From contig NZ_JACIUZ010000038.1 of the NCBI RefSeq assembly GCF_014145505.1, positions 1 to 53,484 on the forward strand: a stretch of 53,484 nucleotides of DNA, read 5' to 3'. The notes beneath the pieces were generated by a model that did not search any database, was not told the DNA's origin, and worked only from the letters and a program-made list of their open reading frames with translations. This DNA is from Limosilactobacillus fastidiosus (GTDB lineage: Bacteria > Bacillota > Bacilli > Lactobacillales > Lactobacillaceae). The translations under genes and the position numbers were made by a program. Every line of letters begins with the position of its first letter. Position 1 is the stretch's first letter. Below, piece after piece: positions 47,690 through 53,484 of the stretch.

Positions 47690-49234
47690 ATGGATAAAAA
47701 AGTAATTACCAATCAAAATAGCCAAGTTAAGCAATTGATTCGTGCAATCATTATTGGATTATTAACAGGATTAGTGGTTAGTACATTTCGGTTAATTATT
47801 CAACATTTTTTGCAATTTGTTCAGATTAGCTTTAACTATTTTCACCAGCAGCCAACTGGTCTAATTTACTGGGCAGTTGGTTCTGTTATTTTAGCGCTAA
47901 TATTGGGCCATTTTGCACAGCGATACCCCAATATTAAGGGATCTGGAATTCCTCAAGTTGAAGGGCAATTAAAGTGTCAGTTTGAGGAAAAATGGTGGCC
48001 AGTTCTTTGGCGAAAATACCTTGGTGGAATCTTTGCAATTGGGTCAGGACTATTTCTTGGTCGGGAAGGACCTTCTATTCAATTAGGGGCGACAATTGGT
48101 CAAGGAGTCGCTGAAACAGCACATGTGGATTCACTAAACCGGCGAGTAGGGATTGCGAGTGGGGCAGCTGCAGGACTAGCAGCGGCCTTTAATGCGCCGA
48201 TTGCCAGTACTATTTTTATTCTTGAAGAAGTTTACCATAACTTTTCACCGTTAATTTGGCTAGCAACCTTCATTAGTTCACTTTGTTCCAACATGGTTTC
48301 AATGACTATTTTTGGGCTTAAACCAGTCCTAAACGTTCCTTATCACTATGAACTACCAGTTGGCTTATATTGGCACTTGATTATTTTAGGGGTTATTCTG
48401 GGAATCCTCGGTCGTCTTTATCAGGTCGTGATTTTGCACCTTGATTATTGGTCCGGAAAGCTCACTTGGCTCAAGCCTACAGCTTATCCAATTATTCCGT
48501 TCCTCCTAGTAATTCCGGTTGCCTGGTACCTTCCTTATACTCTTGGCGGTGGTAATCAGTTGATCGCAGAATTACGTCTTTTGCCATTTTCCCTCTCTCT
48601 TTTCGTGGGCCTCTTTATTCTACGTTTTATTTTTTCGATGATTAGTTACGGGAGTCAGTTGCCAGGGGGGATTTTTCTTCCGATTTTGACCTTAGGAGCT
48701 GTTCTTGGTGCAGCTTATTGTGCCTTAATGAATAATTGGGGGATCCTGCCAATTCAGTACTTGCCAAACTTTATTATTTATGCGATGGCTGGCTACTTTG
48801 CTTGCATCAGTAAGGCACCGTTTACTGCAATCCTCCTTATTACTGAAATGGTTGGCTCACTAGCCCACTTAATGCCTTTAGCAATGGTTTCTATTATTGC
48901 TTACTTAGTTGTCGATGTTCTTCATGGTAAGCCGGTTTATACCGAGATGTTTGAAAACTTTATCGGGTTACGGACCGAGAAGAAGCCACTTCACCAAGAA
49001 ACACTTTCCATATCAGTTTACCCCGGTTCTGAGCTAGATGGTTGCAAGATTGCAGATTATAATTGGCCAGCAGACTGCATTGTTTCCTTAATTTACCGGG
49101 GAGAAGATAAGATTATTCCGAACGGAAGAACAGTTTTGTTAGCAGGAGATACCCTTGTAATTCAGGCGAATATTTCTGATAAGAACAAGCTACAAGAAAT
49201 ATTGGAGCAAGCATCTCATGCACCAAAAATGTAG
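47690..49234 (+). CDS. ClC-family chloride/proton antiporter with C-terminal TrkA-C-like domain
   Basis: The 514-residue membrane protein has the ClC selectivity-filter motifs GSGIPQ (about residues 84-89), GREGPSIQLG (about 124-133, with the gating glutamate) and GGIFLPIL (about 325-332). A second glutamate in ILEEVYHNF corresponds to the internal proton glutamate, which favours exchange over a channel. GREGP points to chloride and not to the fluoride subgroup. Residues after about 430 form a soluble domain (YPGSELDGCKIADYNWPADC and following) like RCK/TrkA-C regulatory domains. The gene starts with ATG at 47690 and stands alone. Confidence 0.9.
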   Translation: MDKKVITNQNSQVKQLIRAIIIGLLTGLVVSTFRLIIQHFLQFVQISFNYFHQQPTGLIYWAVGSVILALILGHFAQRYPNIKGSGIPQVEGQLKCQFEEKWWPVLWRKYLGGIFAIGSGLFLGREGPSIQLGATIGQGVAETAHVDSLNRRVGIASGAAAGLAAAFNAPIASTIFILEEVYHNFSPLIWLATFISSLCSNMVSMTIFGLKPVLNVPYHYELPVGLYWHLIILGVILGILGRLYQVVILHLDYWSGKLTWLKPTAYPIIPFLLVIPVAWYLPYTLGGGNQLIAELRLLPFSLSLFVGLFILRFIFSMISYGSQLPGGIFLPILTLGAVLGAAYCALMNNWGILPIQYLPNFIIYAMAGYFACISKAPFTAILLITEMVGSLAHLMPLAMVSIIAYLVVDVLHGKPVYTEMFENFIGLRTEKKPLHQETLSISVYPGSELDGCKIADYNWPADCIVSLIYRGEDKIIPNGRTVLLAGDTLVIQANISDKNKLQEILEQASHAPKM

Positions 49235-49299
49235 AAATTAGGTAAATAGTATGTTATTATTTATCTGATATAGTGGGTAATTATTAGGAGGAAAAATCC

Positions 49300-49539
49300 T
49301 TGTATAACACATTAATGACTTTATTTTTAATAGACTGTGTAGTCTTGATTGCATGCGTTATGATGCAACCAGCTAAAAACGATAATGATGCAATGTCTGC
49401 TTTAAGCGGTGGTGCTGGAGACCTATTCTCACGGCGTAAAGCTCGTGGCTTTGAAGCGGTAATGCAAGTTGTCACTACAATTTGTGGGGCAATTTTCTTT
49501 ATCCTTGCTTTAGCCTTGGTTTTCGTTTCATCACATTAG
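49300..49539 (+). CDS. secG: Preprotein translocase subunit SecG
   Basis: SecG is the small two-helix partner of SecYE. The 79-residue protein has helices at about 4-22 and 55-76 and the family loop with MMQPAKNDNDAMSALSGGA. The start is TTG at 49300, eight bases after AGGAGG. It begins the conserved order secG-esterase-rnr-smpB of Firmicutes. A terminator-like hairpin separates it from the esterase. Confidence 0.95.
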   Translation: MYNTLMTLFLIDCVVLIACVMMQPAKNDNDAMSALSGGAGDLFSRRKARGFEAVMQVVTTICGAIFFILALALVFVSSH

Positions 49540-49548
49540 AGTAGCGAT

Positions 49549-49583
49549 GCCTCCTGTATCATGTATTCAGGAGGCCTTTTTTT
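49549..49583 (+). terminator. secG terminator
   Basis: GCCTCCTG (49549-49556) pairs perfectly with CAGGAGGC (49568-49575), followed by a T-run to 49583. The esterase Shine-Dalgarno starts shortly after, so partial readthrough is likely. Confidence 0.85.
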
Positions 49584-49604
49584 ATTTTTAAGGAGTAAGA
49601 AATA

Positions 49605-50360
49605 ATGGAAGTTAGCTCGGGCAAGCCTTTTTTATTTCCGCATGGGAGCTTTGGGGTTGTTTTACTTCATTCATATACAAGTAGCAGTGCGGACATGCGA
49701 ATGCTTGCACGACACTTAGAAAGACAAAATTATACGATTTATGCTCCAGTATTTACGGGACATGGTAGGGATCCCCTTACTGTTTTAAAAAAAGGTAATC
49801 CAGATGATTGGTGGGTGGATACGCAATTTGCAATTCGCAAGTTAAAAGACCTTCGAATGGAAAAAATAGCGGTTCTTGGTCTATCATTAGGAGGGTTACT
49901 GGCAACAAAAGCGTTAGAAAATGATCCAAGCTTAGCTGGAGGAGGCGTTTTTGCTTCGCCCGTGACTACTTGGGGTAAATCTAACGTTCCCCAGTTTTTT
50001 CCTCGGTTAGCTGCTACTTATTACCAAAATGCTGGATTAAGCTTGCGGCAGATTACGGAGCGGATTGCTGAAATTAATCAGTTGTTACCTAGGCAACTAA
50101 CCGAAATTAGTCAAATGACTCGAGAAATCGATCACCACCTTGATCGGATCCACCAACCATTTTTTATTGGTCAAGGAGGAAAAGACGAGATGATTGATCC
50201 GCACTCTGGAGAAAAATTAAAAAATAAATTATTAGCGCAGGGGACACCAGTTGATTACCATTATTACCCACAAGCGGGGCACGTGCTTACCGTTAATGAT
50301 GCCCACCGGCAATTATTTACTGATGTTACTAACTTCCTACAAAAAATATTTGAGGTGTAA
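49605..50360 (+). CDS. est: Carboxylesterase, alpha/beta hydrolase
   Basis: The 251-residue protein resembles the small monoacylglycerol-lipase-like Est30 carboxylesterases found between secG and rnr in Firmicutes. It has the oxyanion region LLHSYTSSSADM (about residues 20-31) and the nucleophile elbow GLSLGG (Ser at about 94). The acid is in GKDEMID (about 192-198) and the histidine in QAGHVLTV (about 222-229). There is no signal peptide, so it acts in the cytoplasm. Natural substrate unknown. AAGGAG precedes the ATG, and rnr starts one base after its stop. Confidence 0.92.
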   Translation: MEVSSGKPFLFPHGSFGVVLLHSYTSSSADMRMLARHLERQNYTIYAPVFTGHGRDPLTVLKKGNPDDWWVDTQFAIRKLKDLRMEKIAVLGLSLGGLLATKALENDPSLAGGGVFASPVTTWGKSNVPQFFPRLAATYYQNAGLSLRQITERIAEINQLLPRQLTEISQMTREIDHHLDRIHQPFFIGQGGKDEMIDPHSGEKLKNKLLAQGTPVDYHYYPQAGHVLTVNDAHRQLFTDVTNFLQKIFEV

Positions 50361-50361
50361 T

Positions 50362-52758
50362 ATGACAACAAAAACAAAACTAAAAGATCAGATATTAGAC
50401 TATCTAAAGGATAATGCAAACGTTAGCTTTTCTGCAGAAAAGTTAGGTCGGGCATTAAAGATGGATGATGCCGAAGCCTTTACGCCAATCATTCAGACAC
50501 TTGCCGAACTCGAACGAGAGAAGCAGGTTGAGGTAACGGATCAGGGAGAATTTAAAGCAATAATTAAGCCCCAAGCGATTGTTGGTACCTTCCATGCTAA
50601 TGGTAAAGGGTTTGGCTTTGTTGATTATGACCCCGATCTACCGGATATGTATATTAACCCCGATCATACGATGCACGCTTTGAATGGTGATCAGGTTGAA
50701 GTTAAAATTTTGCGTCCCGCTAAGTCGGGAAGCGATCAGGGTCCGGAAGGCCAAGTTGTTAAGATCGTTGAACACAATTATGATCAGATCGTTGGTGAAT
50801 TTAAGCAGGAAACTGTTGGAAAGTATGTTGGTGAAATCCTCCTTAAGGATAAAAAGCTTTCTAATTATCGGTTCTTCGTCAATGATCAGGGTCTCAAACC
50901 AATGGATGGTCAAGTGGCAACGGCAACTGTTGCTACCTACCCTGATGATGAGACTCCCGAAATCATGACTGGGGCAGTTAACGAAGTAATCGGAGATAAA
51001 GATGAGCCAGGAATTGATATTCTTTCGGTAATCTATGCTCATGATGTTCCTCATGAATTTCCCAAGGAAGTAATGGATGAGGCGAATAAGATTCCTTTAA
51101 AGGTTCTGCCTGAAGAGAAGAAGGGGCGGGAAGACATCACTAATCAACCACTTGTGACAATTGATGCCATTGAGTCAAAAGACTTGGATGACGCAGTTGT
51201 TGCTTGGAAGATGGATAACGGTCACTACCATCTTGGGGTTCACATTGCTGATGTTAGTCACTATGTAAAGCCTGGTTCTGCCCTTGATAAGGAAGCATTT
51301 AAACGGGGAACTTCCGTTTACTTAACTGATCGGGTGGTTCCCATGCTCCCTAAACGCCTCTCTAACGGTATCTGTTCGTTAAATCCAGGAGAAGAGCGAC
51401 TTTCAATGAGTTGTGAAATGGAAATTGATGAACAAGGCCGGATTGTTAAACACCGGATTTTCCCAAGTGTTATGCGGTCACATGCCCGGATGACTTATAA
51501 GGCTGTTAACCGGATCTTGGAATCTCACGATGCCAAAACAATGGCCCAATATAAAGAACTAGTCCCAATGTTTGAAACTATGCGGGATATCCACAAAATC
51601 CTTCTAAATGCTCGGAAACGGCGCGGTGCAATTGATTTTGAAGCTCCGGAAGCAAAGATCGTTGTTGATGACAAGGGACACCCAACCGACATTCAACTCC
51701 GAGAACGAGGGTTGGCCGAACGGATGATCGAATCATTCATGTTGGCTGCCAATGAAACTGTTGCCGAGCATTATTACAAAGAACACGTGCCATTTCTTTA
51801 CCGGATCCACGAACAACCTGATAACGAGAAGGTTAAGTCTTTCTTCGAGTTTTTGAGTGTCTTCGGAATTAATGCTCATGGTGATGTTAATAATATCAAG
51901 CCCAAGATGCTTCAAAATGTTTTGAAGCAGGTTGCTGGAAAGCCAGAAGAACAGATGGTCCAGGTAATGATGCTACGAAGTATGCAACAGGCAAAGTATG
52001 ACGATGAAGAAGTCGGTCACTTTGGCTTAGGCGCAAACTACTACACACACTTTACTTCACCAATTCGCCGTTATCCTGATGACACTGTTCACCGTTTAAT
52101 TAAGTGGTACGAGAAGCATGGTAAGGATGAAAAAGCCAAGGCTGCTTGGCGTGATCGCTTGCCTGAGATTGCGGAACACACATCATTTACTGAACGACGG
52201 GGAATCGATACTGAACGAGACGTTGACAGCATGAAGAAGGCTGAATACATGGAAGACCATGTTGGGGAAACTTTTGATGCTGTCGTTAGTTCAGTGATGA
52301 AGTTCGGCTTATTTGTTGAACTAGAAAATACCGTGGAAGGGCTAATTCATATTAGTGTAATGAATGATGACTACTATGAATATTCTGAAAAGCATATGGC
52401 TTTAATTGGACGTAGTCACCACCGAATCTTCCAAATTGGTCAGCCAATTAAGGTTAAGTTGGTTCGGGTTGATAAGGATCTGCGTGAAGTTGATTTTGAG
52501 TTGGTTAACCCTAAAGAAGCCCCAACAACCAAGATCCGGGTTCCTCATAATGATGATCGACGTCGTGGTGGCCGAGGAGGTCGTCATAATAATCACCGTC
52601 ATGGTCATAATAAGGAACGCTTCCGGAATACTCAAGGAAAGTGGAAGCATAACGATCATGAGAATGGTCACCTGAATAATCGGCAAATTAACCGTGGTCA
52701 GACCCGTCATCATAACAACTCTCGTGATTTTGAAGGTCATCATCAGCGTCGTCACTAA
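50362..52758 (+). CDS. rnr: Ribonuclease R
   Basis: RNase R is a processive 3'-to-5' exoribonuclease that degrades structured RNA and works with trans-translation. The 798-residue protein has an N-terminal winged helix (about residues 5-60), cold-shock domains (about 70-230), the RNB catalytic core with DAIESKDLDDAVV and HYLGVHIADVSHYV-like HYHLGVHIADVSHYV (about 260-300), and an S1 domain (about 625-710). The last 80 residues form a basic tail very rich in Arg, Gly, His and Asn. The ATG at 50362 follows GAGGTG. smpB follows 25 bp downstream, fitting their joint role. Confidence 0.97.
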   Translation: MTTKTKLKDQILDYLKDNANVSFSAEKLGRALKMDDAEAFTPIIQTLAELEREKQVEVTDQGEFKAIIKPQAIVGTFHANGKGFGFVDYDPDLPDMYINPDHTMHALNGDQVEVKILRPAKSGSDQGPEGQVVKIVEHNYDQIVGEFKQETVGKYVGEILLKDKKLSNYRFFVNDQGLKPMDGQVATATVATYPDDETPEIMTGAVNEVIGDKDEPGIDILSVIYAHDVPHEFPKEVMDEANKIPLKVLPEEKKGREDITNQPLVTIDAIESKDLDDAVVAWKMDNGHYHLGVHIADVSHYVKPGSALDKEAFKRGTSVYLTDRVVPMLPKRLSNGICSLNPGEERLSMSCEMEIDEQGRIVKHRIFPSVMRSHARMTYKAVNRILESHDAKTMAQYKELVPMFETMRDIHKILLNARKRRGAIDFEAPEAKIVVDDKGHPTDIQLRERGLAERMIESFMLAANETVAEHYYKEHVPFLYRIHEQPDNEKVKSFFEFLSVFGINAHGDVNNIKPKMLQNVLKQVAGKPEEQMVQVMMLRSMQQAKYDDEEVGHFGLGANYYTHFTSPIRRYPDDTVHRLIKWYEKHGKDEKAKAAWRDRLPEIAEHTSFTERRGIDTERDVDSMKKAEYMEDHVGETFDAVVSSVMKFGLFVELENTVEGLIHISVMNDDYYEYSEKHMALIGRSHHRIFQIGQPIKVKLVRVDKDLREVDFELVNPKEAPTTKIRVPHNDDRRRGGRGGRHNNHRHGHNKERFRNTQGKWKHNDHENGHLNNRQINRGQTRHHNNSRDFEGHHQRRH

Positions 52759-52783
52759 TATTTTGACCTAATGGAGGGATACC

Positions 52784-53251
52784 ATGGCCAAAAGGAAACA
52801 AAGTAATGATAATTTAATTGCTCAAAATAAAAAGGCTCGCCATGATTATTTTGTGACGGATACTTATGAAGCAGGACTAGTTTTGACCGGAACTGAGATT
52901 AAATCTGTTCGTGCCCATCGGGTAAATTTAAAAGATGGTTTTGCTCAAATTCGGAATGGTGAAGCTTGGTTAATGAATGTTCATATTAGTGAGTATGATA
53001 ATGGGACTTACTTTAACCAGGACCCACTCCGCAACCGGAAACTTCTTCTCCATAAGAAGGAGATTCATAAAATTGCCGGTGCTCTCCAAGACAAGGGGGT
53101 TACCCTAGTACCATTAAAAATGTATATCAAGCATGGATATGCTAAGGTTCTTCTTGGCCTCGCTAAAGGGAAACATGAGTACGACAAGCGTGAATCCATT
53201 AAACGTCGCGAAGCCAACCGGGAGATGGAAAGGGTAATGAAGCATTATTAA
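52784..53251 (+). CDS. smpB: SsrA-binding protein SmpB
   Basis: SmpB carries tmRNA to stalled ribosomes for trans-translation. The 155-residue protein has the oligonucleotide-binding barrel with [19 protein letters not shown] (about residues 29-47) and LKDGFAQI. The basic C-terminal tail ([20 protein letters not shown]) enters the mRNA channel. GGAGGGATACC precedes the ATG. It is in the rnr transcript. The tmRNA gene often follows smpB, but the 230 bp left in this window show terminators only. Confidence 0.97.
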   Translation: MAKRKQSNDNLIAQNKKARHDYFVTDTYEAGLVLTGTEIKSVRAHRVNLKDGFAQIRNGEAWLMNVHISEYDNGTYFNQDPLRNRKLLLHKKEIHKIAGALQDKGVTLVPLKMYIKHGYAKVLLGLAKGKHEYDKRESIKRREANREMERVMKHY

Positions 53252-53317
53252 AAAGAGTGTGTGAGCCAGCGAAGCCTAGAAATAATTGTGAGCTCAACAT
53301 TTTCAAACGAATGATAA

Positions 53318-53356
53318 AAAAGCCATCCAGAGGTGATCACTTCTGGATGGCTTTTG
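53318..53356. terminator. smpB terminator
   Basis: AAAAGCCATCCAGA (53318-53331) pairs perfectly with TCTGGATGGCTTTT (53342-53355), loop of ten bases, symmetrical for both strands. Confidence 0.88.
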
Positions 53357-53379
53357 TCATTTAATCGGGTATACACTAT

Positions 53380-53412
53380 CTGGTATTGATGAAAAATCAA
53401 TACCAGTTTTTT
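53380..53412 (+). terminator. Second terminator after smpB
   Basis: CTGGTATTGAT (53380-53390) pairs perfectly with ATCAATACCAG (53396-53406), loop GAAAA, then TTTTTT. Confidence 0.85.
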
Positions 53413-53484
53413 GTACACAAAAAAGGACAACTGTTGCCCTCGTATTGTACAATCAATTCACCACAAAAATCATGTAAAGAAGGT
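53413..53484. other. Right window edge, no gene assigned
   Basis: On the minus strand GGGCAACAGTTGTCC followed by TTTTTT (53437-53417) looks like a small terminator, so a gene on the minus strand may end just beyond the window. No coding frame can be supported in these 72 bases. Confidence 0.35.

Noticed and set aside
53252-53484. tmRNA gene after smpB
   Set aside because: No tRNA-like ends or tag-coding segment is seen; the sequence is terminators up to the window edge.

Overview
This is chromosomal DNA of a low-GC Gram-positive bacterium of the Lactobacillaceae. The evidence is the gene content and order (ABC-F protein, rex, groESL; hprK-lgt-gpsA-galU-trxB; uvrBA-rapZ-yvcK-whiA-clpP; gap-pgk-tpiA-eno; secG-esterase-rnr-smpB), strong AGGAGG ribosome binding sites, frequent TTG and GTG starts, and CIRCE and CtsR stress operators. 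A heterofermentative lactobacillus of the Limosilactobacillus type fits best. That is an inference from general resemblance; I cannot fix a species.

Layout. 1-1440: an IS3-family (IS150-type) insertion sequence cut by the window edge, with a -1 frameshift signal between its two genes. 1540-3964: proline genes proB and proA (minus strand) behind a proline T-box leader. 3961-9056: ABC-F ATPase, then divergent rex, then groES-groEL under a CIRCE operator. 9263-13165: an amino-acid permease, a KimA-type potassium importer and a small membrane protein. 13162-16539: yigZ (minus), comFA-comFC and the hibernation factor hpf. 16735-20305: secA and prfB, the latter with its programmed +1 frameshift. 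20364-27895: pspC-like, yvlD-like, hprK, lgt, gpsA, galU, trxB and a phosphoglucomutase: envelope precursors, carbon control and redox. 28029-30953: a very large membrane sulfatase of the LTA-synthase type (minus). 31222-36143: uvrB-uvrA with a LexA-like box. 36443-39900: rapZ-yvcK-whiA facing clpP across a 64-bp perfect palindrome. 40058-40954: two tiny transcription units, encoding an acidic 37-aa and a basic 43-aa protein, and a tRNA-Arg(CCG). 40978-45906: gap-pgk-tpiA-eno without cggR. 46041-49234: an amino-acid permease and a ClC antiporter. 49300-53251: secG, esterase, rnr, smpB.

Most of the window is conserved housekeeping DNA. The less expected material lies between genes: the two small-protein units near 40.1-40.7 kb, a dispersed intergenic repeat with at least three copies (2872-2942, 24856-24910, 36297-36368) that tends to begin at stop codons, a structured spacer between pgk and tpiA, the palindrome joining whiA and clpP, and a terminator placed inside the yigZ reading frame. 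No CRISPR array, prophage or classical defence island is present. Most starts were chosen by Shine-Dalgarno spacing and differ in several places from the longest possible reading frame.
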